From NCBI GenBank assembly GCA_022376925.1, contig JAIOJX010000001.1, forward strand, positions 2,575,501 to 2,639,500: a stretch of 64,000 bases of DNA, in the 5' to 3' direction. A program made the position numbers and the translations under genes. Source of the stretch: Tragulus kanchil (taxonomy: Eukaryota > Chordata > Mammalia > Artiodactyla > Tragulidae). Below the pieces are notes generated by a model. It was not told where the DNA came from and did not search any database. It worked only from the letters and a program-made list of their open reading frames with translations. Of this stretch, positions 35,566 through 47,745 are shown in pieces. Position 1 is the stretch's first letter; the number at the start of each line of letters is the position of its first letter.

Positions 35566-35834
35566 CATCTACTCTTTTTTAGATGGGAGAAACTATCTGA
35601 GCATGATTTCGGGGGTTAAACTTGGGCAATTTGCAACCAAAATGGAGGTGGCTCCTGAATGCAAGCCAAAGACATCATCTACTGCTCTATTGGCCACAGT
35701 GATCTCTTCTAATGATGAGGGGCAAGCTGGTGGTGATGGAGTTACTGGTGCATGGTGAGCCTGCAACACTCTACTTAATAATAGCAGCTGGAATGAGCCT
35801 CTTAAAACCGAAGTCCCATCAGAGACAGAGCTTT

Positions 35835-36040
35835 CTGCAGTGGCGTAGTTGGTGGACTTTGAGGCCAGACTTTCTAGCCTGGCTCTTCCACGTAGGACTA
35901 GCTATGGAGTCTTGGACACCTTGCCTAGTCTCTTCTGCCTCACTTTTGTCGTTTGAATAATGGGGATGGTAAGGGCACCTGTTTGCCAGAGTAATGCTGT
36001 GGGAATTCAATGTGTTAATATCCGTAAAGTTTATAGTGAA
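35835..36040 (+). mobile_element. MIR SINE relic
   Basis: ttgaggccagactttctagc, ctggctcttccacgtaggac, gtctcttctgcctcactttt and aataatggggatggtaaggg follow the MIR consensus order in the sense direction. Confidence 0.65.
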
Positions 36041-36089
36041 GTCGAACAGAATAAAGTCTACATATGTGTGTGTTCTCATTGCTATGTCA

Positions 36090-36310
36090 CTCCTCCACTG
36101 AAAAAACTGTAGTGATCTTTGCATATGTGTCCCCGAAAAAGCCCAGCTTCTGATAGTGTGCTTGCAAGGCCCTGTTTGACCTGGTCCCCATCACCTCTCT
36201 GCCATCAGCAGTCATGTTGACCTCATTGCTGTTTCTTCCGCCTCAGAGCCTGTCAATGGCTGGTCACTCTGCCTGGATCCTCAGTGTGAATCGTTTCACC
36301 TTCTTCAATT
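36090..36310 (+). mobile_element. L2 LINE relic
   Basis: gtgcttgcaaggccctgttt, gacctggtccccatcacctc and ctctgccatcagcagtcatg match the L2 block that starts with tcaaggccctccacaa. Short and old. Confidence 0.55.
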
Positions 36311-36744
36311 TCCTGTTAATTTTGTACATGATGTTCACTGCTGAAAATAAATCTTTAATTTTGCTGTAATCAAATCCATTGCCTTTTCACCTTACTGTTC
36401 ATGCTTTCAGAGGATTGGTTAAGAAACCTCACATGTTCAGGCCTCAAAGATATTCTCCCTAGTTTGCTTTTTTAATCTTTATAGTTTAACTTTTCACCTT
36501 TAGTTATTTAATCATATGAAGTTTATTTTGGTATGTGGTGTAAAAAAGGGCATACAACTTTCTGTTTCTCCATGCTGTAAGTCAAGTTTACTAATAATGC
36601 TTACTAGATGATCTGTCTTCCCCACGTGAATCTTACATTAAGATCCCATATATACACGAATGTTTCTTGACTATTTTGTTCCACTGGATTGATTTTTAAT
36701 CCCTGTGCCACTTCTATGCCATATTTTTATTACTAGAGCTTTGC
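36311..36744. other. Old L1-like or unassigned AT-rich sequence
   Basis: tcatatgaagtttattttgg and ctgtgccacttctatgccat resemble antisense L1 sequence, but I cannot place it with confidence. No gene. Confidence 0.35.
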
Positions 36745-37740
36745 AGTGATGCTTTTTCCCTCCAGTTTCATTGAGAAAGAATTGACATACCTTTGCATAA
36801 GTTTATTGTGAACAACATAATGAACAAACATCATGAAATGACCACAGTAATTTTAGTGAACATCTATCATCTCATATAGATATAAAATTAAAGAAATAGA
36901 AAAAACATTTTTTCTTTGTGATGAGAACTTTTAGGATTTACCTTCAACAACTTTTATATTAACAAATACCAGTGTTAATTATCATGCTGTACATTACATG
37001 CCTCGTACCTATTTGTTTATAACTGAAGGTTTGTGTTTTTTGACAGCCTTCATTCAATACTCCCTCCCTGCAAACTTCACCTCTGGTAGCCACAAATATG
37101 ATCTCTTTTTTTATGAGCTTGTTCATTTGTTTTTGAAGTATAAATAACCTACAACACTATGTTAGTTCCTGGTACACAACATTCTGATTCAATACTTCCA
37201 TAAATTTCAAAGAGATCACTGCAATTAGTCTAACTACCATGTCTCACCATGCAGAGCTATTACACAGTTATTGATTATATTCCCCACACGGTACATTTTG
37301 TACTCGTGACTCATTTATTTTGGAACTCAATGTTTTTACCTCCTAATTTCCATCATGTATTTCACTCAGTCCTCCATGCCCTCTCCTTTGGCAACTGCTT
37401 GGGTGTTCTCTGTATCTATGATTCTGTTTCTCTTTGGTTCTGTTTGTTCTATTCGTTTGTGTATTTTTCAGATTCCACATATAAGCGAAGTAATGTTATT
37501 TGTCTTTCACTAGCTTATTAATATTTTACTTAGCATAATGCTCTTTAGTGCTACTGAAAATGTCATGATTTAATTCATTTTATGGTTCAGTAGTATTCCA
37601 TTGCATATATACCATACTTTCTTTATCTATTCATCTTTTATGGACACTTGGATTGCTTTCATATTTTGGCTATTGTAAATAGTATTGTTATGAACATAGG
37701 GGTGCATGTATCCTTTCTAATTAGTGTTTTGTTTTCTTTA
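36745..37740 (-). mobile_element. Old L1 fragment, antisense
   Basis: tccagtttcattgagaaaga, tacctatttgtttataactg, tctgtttctctttggttctg, gattccacatataagcgaag and gtagtattccattgcatata are reverse-complement L1 3' UTR blocks, possibly of two joined L1 copies, since similar blocks occur at 37080-37140 and again at 37380-37480. Confidence 0.75.
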
Positions 37741-38795
37741 CGTGCAGTGGGCTTTTAAAATAGGCAGAGTGCCTCTGAGTGTCCATTCACATTCCAGCTT
37801 TCATTAATATCCACCATTTTCAGTATCTTTTCTGGGATAGAGTGATGGGAAATGCCTTTCTAGCAATTTTGTATAGGAAATATTTCCAGCCTCAAGGTCT
37901 GCTAGTTTGGTTATTTTCTCAGCGGATACCAGCAAACAAACTACTTTCTCTGAAGCAACCAGCGGTTGTCAGTCAGTCCTGCTATCAGTATTGTTAGCTT
38001 CAAAGTGCAGAATTAGGGCTTTCTTTTCTCCAGCTCCCCCTCGACCACGTAACCGCTGCTGTTCCATCTTATTTGAACATCTTGTATAAGCACATGATGA
38101 AGCAGTCCCCCAATTCTGTATGACACACAAGTAAAGTGGTCTATCACCTTTCTGTTGAGAGTCTGAAGTTCTGATATGTTGCTTTTGGAACTTTCTTAAT
38201 GTACCTGAACCCTCATGTGAGAAAATTCCTGTTTTCCCACCATGGACAAATTAAGTGTAAACTTAGTCACATTGGAATTTTTTCCTTCAAATCCATTTCG
38301 GTCATGAGTCTTTCAAGGAAAACTTCTGTTTGAGAAATCTTCATATCTACTGAGCACTGTCATTATTCCTTCTTGTGTAATTATGTCTAGAGTCTGAGCA
38401 ACAAAGGAAGCCTCAGAAGCAAACACTTTTAGGAAAGCAGTTTACGTGCAGAAAAATTTCACAAGACAGTCAAGACTCTAGTAGACAGGTGTTTAAAAGT
38501 GGAGGGGGGAGGCATAAACAAAAACTATAAGATTAACAAGGTGGTTACTGGGTTTGCAGTTAGTTTATGGTAGAAAATAATAATTTTCTCACATGATTAC
38601 AAACTGTAGCATATCTGTAGGCACTAGCATTCTTTATGAAAAGAAAGAAAAAAATTTTTTTGAAAGTCTTACGGATTGACTTATTTTGGAGGGGAGCTCT
38701 AGCTGGATAGGGTGACTCTGGTTTTCATTAGTCTGTTTATCTCAGGGTGTAAAATGTCTCCTCCCTCTCCTGACTGGAAGGCAAGTTCTATATTA
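37741..38795. other. Unique sequence, no recognised feature
   Basis: No gene or repeat family recognised. Short frames only. Confidence 0.4.
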
Positions 38796-38799
38796 CTTA

Positions 38800-39180
38800 T
38801 AATGACTTCAGAACTAGGTAGCATCCACATACCCAATAGTAATTCCAGATGAGGAAGAACATAAAAGAAATTGATGGGAAGAAATTACCCAAAAAATAAT
38901 ATGAGAAAACTTCTCTAAACTGAATAAAAATATAAACCTTAATTCGAAAGAGCCTATCAACCAGAATAGTAAATGAAATAAAAAAAAATCAGTGCAGATT
39001 AACATGAAATTCAAAACACTAGTCATAAAGTGTAGATTCTAAATGTATCCAAAGAGGTAGAGGAAACAGGCTACATTCAAAGGAAAAAATTTTCAAAATT
39101 AGAGGGAAAGTTATTTTCGACCTAAAATTTCAAGTCTTGAAAATGATCAAAGATGAGGGAATTTTAAATTACACTAATAG
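38800..39180 (+). mobile_element. Old LINE-related relic (L1 or HAL1-like)
   Basis: aacttctctaaactgaataa, agcctatcaaccagaatagt, gaggaaacaggctacattca and gaccta aaatttcaag-type order resembles a common mammalian LINE block that includes 'ccagagaggaaaaacaggtc' in its consensus. The assignment is from memory and uncertain. Confidence 0.35.
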
Positions 39181-39730
39181 ATAATTAAATTGATTAAATT
39201 AATTAAATCTCCATGCACTTTTTCTTTGTATGTTTCTTGAGTATGTGTGAAAAAGTTAGGTATACATCAAGTTGATCCAACTGAGGAGATCAACAAAAGG
39301 AAGTTCTGGGATGACAGTTGAGTGACAGGTCTAGGGAGCAATTGAATTCTCGTGAATGGAGAAAGATAAAGGCTTCAGAAGGGAGCTTCTAGGAATAAAG
39401 GATATTCTAGAGATTTATTGGGGCCCTTAACATGGGTCATTCAAAGAAGGAGACAAATGCAAACAAAAAAGGGGAAAACATACACAAACAGCCTCCAGGA
39501 AAGCAAAAGATTGTACTAAGAAAAGAACATAACAATATATTACCAAGCTGTGCAGTAATATTTAATAGCCATAATAATGCAGATATTGTATATTTATTTT
39601 CAACTTTATAACCAACTATAGACAAAACACGTATGGACTTATAGAACAGAAGATTAAAAATGCTATTAACCTAGACAGTAGAAAAATACAAGTACAGAAG
39701 CAGTGATGGGTAGGTAGAAAAAGGGAAGGA
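39181..39730. other. AT-rich unassigned sequence
   Basis: Opens with a short attaaattgattaaattaat palindromic AT patch at about 39185. No gene. Confidence 0.35.
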
Positions 39731-41850
39731 GAAATGTAGGGAAGAGTAACAGTATTATATCTTCATTTTGCCTGGAGGGTCAAGGGATTTTATGGATAGC
39801 TCAAGAAACAAGGAATGAAACTCTAAGTACAGGAATTCCCATTATCTGAGTCTAATCCATTCCTAAGAGCATGTCAGAAAGTAACTGTTTATATAGCAGC
39901 AGAGTTTCTCCATTATTGAAATGGAAAATAACACTGCATTCACAACTCATTCAAAAACCCCTAACAATTTCCCTAAATATTACTAAAATACTCTGAAACA
40001 TCCATAAAACAACCCATCAAAGATCTCTGCATAATGTAAAGCACCAATTACCTAATTATTTAACAATTATGGAACTCATTAGTGGATATGTTTGTGTGCA
40101 GTGGGCAGCAACATAGTAGCGTGTTGGATGTGAACTTGATTTTCCTTGTTTCTTTCAGTGATGCTTATTGTATTTAAATAAACAATGTAATGACCCAGTA
40201 CAGATAGTATCCAAATCAGACAAGGTTTGGTTAGTCTCCTAGGAACCTGACAGAAGTAAGCACCGGGACTCATTAAGGGTTATATAGTAGGGTAGGGGTA
40301 GGCTGGATAGCCATCATGCCTAGTATATTTAAACAAGGCTCTGACCACTCTCTCATTGGAGGAGTTCATGAACTGATCACTTTGGCTGACATTGTATGGG
40401 AATTTATTAGAGCAAGTTTCCACTTCAGAGACTGCATTTTGGATAAACATTTTTACATGAGGTTATAGCCAGTCATTGGGTACTGAGAGTTCAGATAAGT
40501 AGGTAAAGACAACCCATAAAGCAAGCAAAAATAGTCTACTACAGCTGTATGTGGTAGAGCATGTGTACGTGATACCACTTTCCACAGTTGTCAGTAAATA
40601 CCATTCAAAAATGTAAAGCACCAAACAATAGCAGAAGCAGATGATTTAGAGCTGTGGTGCAAGTTCTCAGAAGGCAAAAATTAGAATCAGGCAGAAGAAA
40701 TCAAAGGGATCCTTCTGGGAAGCAGGAATAGGGAAGTAGGGTCATGTAGAGGAATGTTGCTTTGCATTGTTTTTGCATTATGTCATTTTGGGAAAGAAAT
40801 GTAGGGAAGAGTAACAGTATTATATCTTCATTTTGCCTGGAGGGTCAAGGGATTTTATGGATAGCTCAAGAAACAAGGAATGAAACTCTAAGTACAGGAA
40901 TTCCCATTATCTGAGTCTAATCCATTCCTAAGAGCATGTCAGAAAGTAACTGTTTATATAGCAGCAGAGTTTCTCCATTATTGAAATGGAAAATAACACT
41001 GCATTCACAACTCATTAAAAAACCCCTAACAATTTCCCTAAATATTACTAAAATACTCTGAAACATCCATAAAACAACCCATCAAAGATCTCTGCATAAT
41101 GTAAAGCACCAATTACCTAATTATTTAACAATTATGGAACTCATTAGTGGATATGTTTGTGTGCAGTGGGCAGCAACATAGTAGCGTTTTGGGATGTGAA
41201 CTTGATTTTCCTTGTTTCTTTCAGTGATGCTTATTGTATTTAAATAAACAATGTAATGACCCAGTACAGATAGTATCCAAATCAGACAAGGTTTGGTTAG
41301 TCTCCTAGGAACCTGACAGAAGTAAGCACCGGGACTCATTAAGGGTTATATAGTAGGGTAGGGGTAGGCTGGATAGCCATCATGCCTAGTATATTTAAAC
41401 AAGGCTCTGACCACTCTCTCATTGGAGGAGTTCATGAACTGATCACTTTGGCTGACATTGTATGGGAATTTATTAGAGCAAGTTTCCACTTCAGAGACTG
41501 CATTTTGGATAAACATTTTTACATGAGGTTATAGCCAGTCATTGGGTACTGAGAGTTCAGATAAGTAGGTAAAGACAACCCATAAAGCAAGCAAAAATAG
41601 TCTACTACAGCTGTATGTGGTAGAGCATGTGTACGTGATACCACTTTCCACAGTTGTCAGTAAATACCATTCAAAAATGTAAAGCACCAAACAATAGCAG
41701 AAGCAGATGATTTAGAGCTGTGGTGCAAGTTCTCAGAAGGCAAAAATTAGAATCAGGCAGAAGAAATCAAAGGGATCCTTCTGGGAAGCAGGAATAGGGA
41801 AGTAGGGTCATGTAGAGGAATGTTGCTTTGCATTGTTTTTTTTTGCATTA
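39731..41850. repeat. Adjacent direct duplication D7, period about 1066
   Basis: Copy A is 39731-40780 and copy B 40796-41850. Differences are small: cattcaaaaacccc against cattaaaaaacccc, gtgttggatg against gttttgggatg, and a shorter T-run at the right end of A. A short unmatched piece, tgtcattttggga, lies between the copies. No gene lies within. Likely artefact. Confidence 0.9.
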
Positions 41851-42185
41851 TTACTTTTCGTCATTTGACTTTTAAAAGTCCAGTGCACATATTTTTGCTA
41901 AAAATAAATTTGAATATTTGTTTTATAAGAAGACAAATCTGGCCAAGTCATGCCATAACTAAAATATCCTTCAAAGTTTCTTTCTTTTTTTTCTTTTTGT
42001 ATCAAAGTTTCTTTCATTCTGCCTTATTCACTTCACTCTCTGTGTGTGTGTAGCAATTTTATGACCATCTGTATTAATGTGTTTATAAATACCTCTATGT
42101 GCCATTCAGAATGGCTATCATTTCCATTTCCTTAAATAAAAATGTTCGCAATGTAGTGAATGTCACTCTTACAAAATTTTTGTTA
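41851..42185. other. Unique sequence with T-rich and short GT tracts
   Basis: Contains a tttcttttttttctttttg tract near 41985 and a gtgtgtgtgt run near 42043. No gene. Confidence 0.4.
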
Positions 42186-42189
42186 CATG

Positions 42190-42700
42190 TGTTTTTGTTT
42201 TCTTTAATTTTTAATTGAGATATAACTGACATATAATATGATACATTTACATATTGCAATATGATTATCACCCTATCATCAGAAATTATTATTTCTTTAA
42301 TGTGGTGAGAACATTTAAGATCTAGTTTCTTAGCAATTTTGAAGTGTATAATACGATATTGTTGTCTGTAATCACTACGCTGGGCATTAGATTTCCAGAA
42401 TATATTCATCGTCTAGGTTCAACTTTCTACCACTTAATAACACCTCCTGAACTTCCCACACCCTAGCCCATGATAACCAGCACTCTACTTTCTGTTTTTA
42501 CAGTTTTAGGCTATGATACAATATCTGTATTTGTCTGGCTTATCTCACTAAATATACTGCTCTCAAGCACCGTCCTTGTTGTCACAAATGGCAAGTTTTC
42601 TTCTTTCTCATGGTTGAACGATATTCCCTTGTACATGTATACCATATACATCTTCTTTATTCATTTATCCATTGATAAACACAGAGGTTTCACAGGCATG
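42190..42700 (-). mobile_element. Old L1 fragment, antisense
   Basis: taattgagatataactgaca, gaagtgtataatacgatatt, ccatgataaccagcactcta and ttgtacatgtataccatata are reverse-complement L1 3' UTR blocks. Confidence 0.75.
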
Positions 42701-43000
42701 TTATGGTTTACTAGAAGGGATGTCCTTCATCCTATCAAAGGCTAATCAATACATCTCTTTCTGAATCCAATCCATTCTCACTTTCTAAGTGACTTTGCTG
42801 CATTGATTATGTCCTCCTACATTGTGAACCTTTAACATTTCCCTTTCTAACTGAGTCATTTCCCTCAGGAAAAATACAAATACTCTCTGTTTGATATCTT
42901 AAAAATTCCTCTTGCTTTAATCCACACCTCCTTCCAGCTATTCTTCTATTTTTCTCTGCTCTTTACATTTTAAAAAAGGTAGTCTACACATCTCTCACCA
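42701..43000. other. Unique sequence, no recognised feature
   Basis: T/C-rich; no family or coding signal. Confidence 0.35.
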
Positions 43001-43195
43001 GGCTTCCCTGGTGGCTCAGACGGTAAAGAATCCACTTGTAATGTGGGAGGCCTGGATTTGATCCCTGGATTGGGAAGCGCTTCTGGAGAAGAAACGGTTA
43101 CCCACTCCAGTATTCTTGCCTGGAGAATTCCATGGTCTGTCCATGGGTACACATAGAGTCCAATAAGACTGGGTGACTTTTCACTTCGACTTTCA
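43001..43195 (+). mobile_element. Bov-tA SINE
   Basis: ggcttccctggtggctcaga, gatttgatccctggattggg, ccactccagtattcttgcct and aagactgggtgacttttcac. Possible imperfect target repeats cacatctctc / cacacctctc lie on either side. Confidence 0.9.
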
Positions 43196-43199
43196 CACA

Positions 43200-43624
43200 C
43201 CTCTCTCCGCATATTCCCACATGTCTTCTCTCCTGTCACTCTGTCTGCTAAATCTGTTTTTGCTAAGGTAAGTAAAGACCTCCCTCTTGCCATGTCCAGT
43301 GGACACTTTCAAGTCTTAACTTTACTGGACTTCTATTTCTAGCTTCTGATAGGCCCAGCAGTTCCTCTTCTATCAGGGAACTGACAATACCCTATGGATC
43401 CCAAGGCCTCCCAGTGCTGAGACATTGGCATTTCCAAACAATGCCTAGAAATAGTTGACACCTCAAATCCTGACTGCCAGACACCAAATGGCTTGTTCTT
43501 TCCCCCAATGAACAGGACAAAAAGAGTGACCCACAGTGTGGGGACATCCCCTCATATAATCCAGAGTCGTTTTCTGGCTCCAATGGCATCCTGATCTCAG
43601 CACGTCTCTCTTTGAGAATATGGG
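43200..43624. other. Unique sequence, no recognised feature
   Basis: Mixed-composition DNA. No gene or repeat recognised. Confidence 0.35.
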
Positions 43625-44358
43625 AAGAGCAGGGTGTTTGATGTCTCCCTCGAGTTCATATATTAAATCTCTGAACCCCTGTGCTTCAGAATGTGACTGT
43701 ACTTGGTAATAGTGTCTTTACAGAGGTAATTAATGTAAAATGATATCATTCGAGTGAACCCTAATTCAATCTGACTGATATTTGTTTAAAATTACATCAT
43801 TAGATGGAATCTAGGAAAAGGGCAATAATAACACATACAGTGAAGCGATGGAAACACAGACACAGAGAACAGACATATGAACATTGTGGGGAATGAACAG
43901 TGGGTGGGAGGCACAGAGGGAGCAGCATGGAAACCTGTACGATCCCATGTGGAAATGAGAGCTATTGTCATTGAGCTGTGGGAATAGGAGTTCCTACAAG
44001 GGCTCGGTGCGACAGCCTGGAAGGATGGGATGGGGGAACTGGGAGTGGGGAGGGGACCAGGGATGTACATATGATGGATCTGGGAACATGCATGTCTGTG
44101 AACAACAAAACTCTGTAAAAACTTTAAAATAAAGAAATAAATTTAAAAAATCAGATCACTGGGACACAGATCCACACAAAGAACAGACTGTGTGAAGACA
44201 CAGGGAGCGGATGTCTGTCTACAAGCCTAGGCCAGGGGCCTTAGAAGGAAGCAAATCTACTGAGACTTTGATCTTGGACTTGCAGCGTCCAGAATTGTGA
44301 GAAAGTTTCTGTTTTTCAAGCCACCCATACTATGGTACCTTGCCATGGCAGTAAACTC
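43625..44358 (+). mobile_element. MLT1-type LTR (ERVL-MaLR), split by an L1
   Basis: The left part has gcttcagaatgtgactgtac and aatagtgtctttacagaggt. The right part, after the L1 at 43795-44148, has gtgtgaagacacagggagcg, cagcgtccagaattgtgaga and ttcaagccacccatactatg. Together they follow an MLT1 LTR from near its start to its end. A solo LTR of an old mammalian element. Confidence 0.8.
43795..44148 (+). mobile_element. L1 3' UTR insertion, short-tail type, within MLT1
   Basis: gatggaatctaggaaaaggg, cacagagaacagacatatga, ctcggtgcgacagcctggaa, tgatggatctgggaacatgc and caacaaaactctgtaaaaac, ending in a run of A with a poly(A)-signal-like aataaa. Same 3' end as at 16097-16209. It divides the MLT1. 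Confidence 0.8.
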
Positions 44359-44359
44359 A

Positions 44360-44572
44360 TTGTTATTTAGTCATTCAGTCATGTCCGACTCTTTTGGGAC
44401 TCCATGGACTATAGCCTGCCAGGCTCCTCTGTCCATGGAATTTCCCAGGCAAGAATACTGGAGTGACTTGCCATTTCCTTCTCCAGGGGATCTTCCTGAT
44501 CCAGGGATCAAACCCACATGCCCATGTGCGTTGGCTGGCAGGTTCTTTACCACTGAATCACCTGGGAAGCCC
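44360..44572 (-). mobile_element. Bov-tA SINE, antisense, with target-site duplication
   Basis: ttgttatttagtcattcagt, gactatagcctgccaggctc, gcaagaatactggagtgact and cactgaatcacctgggaagc. Flanks agtaaactca at 44350-44359 and 44573-44582 form the target-site duplication. Inserted at the 3' end of the MLT1. Confidence 0.92.
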
Positions 44573-44772
44573 AGTAAACTCAGACACAGGGGAAACTGTA
44601 TTTTCTTTTCTTGTGCTGTTCCTTGACTATTTAAGTTCCCCTTTCTCCATAAAGACTGTTTATGAACTCACTGGTAGTCAACCTTGTGCACATGTCAGTA
44701 ACCTTTGGACAGCAGACTAAAATTACAGACTACATGATCCTACCCCAGAGTTTGTGATTCATAAGATCTGGG

Positions 44773-45189
44773 GTGGAACTTGAAAATTTGCATTTGTAAC
44801 AAGCTTCCAGGGGATGCTGATGCTACTGGTCCAAGGATCACCTGTGTAATTTTGTGGGATTGGCTGGGCCTTGGTGCACACATAGGTAATAACCCATGTG
44901 TGACTTACCAGGCATGATAGTGATGACCACAAGGAATGTTCTTGCCACGACAAGTAGTTAAGGAGAATACAATAATCAAAAACGGCACCTTGAGCCCCAC
45001 CCCAAGCTTTGTTGGTAGTATAAGAGCAGAAGCAGTCAGCAACTAGTGTGCTTAGAGGTAAGTGGTCAGGGAGTAGGGGTGGAAGACATATTCTAACATG
45101 AATTTCGATGAGCTGTACCTTTGTATAATCCCTTCCCATACCTGAAACCTGCTTCTAAACAATAGAGTATGGCAAATATAATAAGATGT
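44773..45189. other. Unique sequence (repeated at 45908-46324)
   Basis: The 126- and 136-codon minus-strand frames ending at 44759 and 45864 are the same frame in both copies of D8. They show no conserved domain and overlap the flank of an LTR. Not called as a gene. Confidence 0.4.
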
Positions 45190-45590
45190 AATTTGCGTGG
45201 TTGCATTGTTACTGAAGACTGCATTCTGGAAGACTGAAGAGATTCTACTGCTGGCTTTGAAGAAGCAGACAGCTATGTTGTGACTTCTTCAGCCTCTAGG
45301 ACCTCAGGGAAGCCTACAGTTAAGAAGCAGCAAAGATCAAGACCCTCAGTCATACAGCATAAAGATATGAACTCTGTTAGCAGCTACAGGAGCTTGGAAA
45401 AGGACCCTAAACTCCAAATGAGCAGGCAGTCTGACTGATACCTTCATGGTGGTCTTGTGAGAGCCTGAGCAGAGGACTCAATGAACTGTATCCAGACTCC
45501 TGACCCTTGGAAGCCAAGCTAATAAATGCGTGCTGTTTACAACAACTAAACTTGTGGTCATTTGTTATGCAGCAATCTAAAACTAATACA
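45190..45590 (+). mobile_element. MLT1-like LTR (copy B at 46325-46725)
   Basis: gagcctgagcagaggactca, ctcctgacccttggaagcca, aataaatgcgtgctgtttac and tcatttgttatgcagcaatc, then ctaaaactaatacag, are the 3' half of an MLT-type LTR in the sense direction. The aataaa is its polyadenylation signal. Confidence 0.65.
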
Positions 45591-47047
45591 GAAGGAGGGG
45601 GATAAATATAGCCAGTTGCTGTCCAACAAATAGGCTGGTAACTTTGCTGTAAATTACTGCTTTGTTTCCATGCCTTAGGCAAGTAGTTGCTTCTGAGGAG
45701 GCCCCACATTGGCAGAAGTTTGAGAATATCAGGCTGGGCTGAAAGTGAAGGCTGATATAAACACTTTTGCACAGAATTAATTGGCAACTTTGGCCTTCTA
45801 AGTTTAGCAGTGCCACCTCAGCATCGCACCACATTTGCCATTCAGTGGCTCAGGAACCCAGAGTCATGTGTGTAATGGGGATGTCTTGTAATATACCATG
45901 CAAAAGTGTGGAACTTGAAAATTTGCATTTGTAACAAGCTTCCAGGGGATGCTGATGCTACTGGTCCAAGGATCACCTGTGTAATTTTGTGGGATTGGCT
46001 GGGCCTTGGTGCACACATAGGTAATAACCCATGTGTGACTTACCAGGCATGATAGTGATGACCACAAGGAATGTTCTTGCCACGACAAGTAGTTAAGGAG
46101 AATACAATAATAAAAAACGGCACCTTGAGCCCCACCCCAAGCTTTGTTGGTAGTATAAGAGCAGAAGCAGTCAGCAACTAGTGTGCTTAGAGGTAAGTGG
46201 TCAGGGAGTAGGGGTGGAAGACATATTCTAACATGAATTTCGATGAGCTGTACCTTTGTATAATCCCTTCCCATACCTGAAACCTGCTTCTAAACAATAG
46301 AGTATGGCAAATATAATAAGATGTAATTTGCGTGGTTGCATTGTTACTGAAGACTGCATTCTGGAAGACTGAAGAGATTCTACTGCTGGCTTTGAAGAAG
46401 CAGACAGCTATGTTGTGACTTCTTCAGCCTCTAGGACCTCAGGGAAGCCTACAGTTAAGAAGCAGCAAAGATCAAGACCCTCAGTCATACAGCATAAAGA
46501 TATGAACTCTGTTAGCAGCTACAGGAGCTTGGAAAAGGACCCTAAACTCCAAATGAGCAGGCAGTCTGACTGATACCTTCATGGTGGTCTTGTGAGAGCC
46601 TGAGCAGAGGACTCAATGAACTGTATCCAGACTCCTGACCCTTGGAAGCCAAGCTAATAAATGCGTGCTGTTTACAACAACTAAACTTGTGGTCATTTGT
46701 TATGCAGCAATCTAAAACTAATACAGAAGGAGGGGGATAAATATAGCCAGTTGCTGTCCAACAAATAGGCTGGTAACTTTGCTGTAAATTACTGCTTTGT
46801 TTCCATGCCTTAGGCAAGTAGTTGCTTCTGAGGAGGCCCCACATTGGCAGAAGTTTGAGAATATCAGGCTGGGCTGAAAGTGAAGGCTGATATAAACACT
46901 TTTTTGCACAGAATTAATTGGCAACTTTGGCCTTCTAAGTTTAGCAGTGCCACCTCAGCATCGCACCACATTTGCCATTCAGTGGCTCAGGAACCCAGGA
47001 GTCAGCTTGCATGTGTGTAATGGGGATGTCTTGTAATATACCATGCA

Positions 47048-47317
47048 CTAAGAATTAGTGGTGTACAGGAAAGGAATCACAAACTCTGGAACGCTCATTT
47101 AGTTGCCCTCATGCCTAGGTTGCAGTTCTTCCTGGAGCTCTGGTGCTCATTCTCACTCAGCCTGGATTTCATCACACAGGTTTGTTCACTCGGTGTCTTA
47201 TGAAATCCAGTTCCCAGAGTCGGTGCTCATTATTTGAATCTACGGACCTAGTGAAAGGTAGGTCATGGGAAAAGCCTGTAATAAGGTAGAGGAGGGTAAT
47301 ATGCAGTGGTAGTTCCT
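47048..47317. other. Unique sequence
   Basis: Short stretch between D8 and the next MLT1. No gene recognised. Confidence 0.35.
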
Positions 47318-47745
47318 GATTTGGGGTTGAATTGAATGCTTCCAGATTTACCTGTTGAAGCCCTAAAGCTCGGTGCTTCAGAAATGGCATTGTTTGCAAA
47401 TAGGGTGATTGCAGTTTTAATTAGTTGTATTAGGATGAGGTCATACTGGAGTAGGATGGATCCCTGAGTCAGTAAGACTGGAATCCTTACCAGAAGAAGA
47501 AATTTGGGCACAGAGAAGGCCGTGTGAAGACCAAGGCTAAGATAGGGGTGATGTGTCTACAAACCTCGGAAAGGCCTGGTGCAGAGCCTTCGTTCACAGG
47601 CCTCAGAGGAAACAACTCTGCCAACACCTTAATCTTGAGCTTCTAATCTCCAGAACTTGGAGACAATGCATTTCTGTTTTTTAAAGCACCCAGTATTTGT
47701 TACTCTGGTATGGCAGCTCCGAACAAATGAATACAGCATTGGATG
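47318..47745 (+). mobile_element. MLT1 LTR, nearly complete
   Basis: ttggggttgaattgaatgct, agccctaaagctcggtgctt, aggatgaggtcatactggag, cgtgtgaagaccaaggctaa, caccttaatcttgagcttct and tctccagaacttggagacaa, ending gaatacag. This is the full order of an MLT1 LTR, moderately diverged. A solo LTR. Confidence 0.8.

Larger units (their letters stand above)
44773..47047. repeat. Adjacent direct duplication D8, period 1135
   Basis: Copy A is 44773-45902 and copy B 45908-47047. Differences include ataatcaaaaacgg against ataataaaaaacgg and a T-run (cacttttgcac against cacttttttgcac). Near the right end A lacks about ten bases (cccagagtcatgtg against cccaggagtcagcttgcatgtg). Likely artefact. Confidence 0.9.

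Noticed and set aside
44759..46274. Paired minus-strand frames of 126 and 136 codons as paralogous genes
   Set aside because: They are the two copies of one frame within duplication D8, with no domain or splice support.
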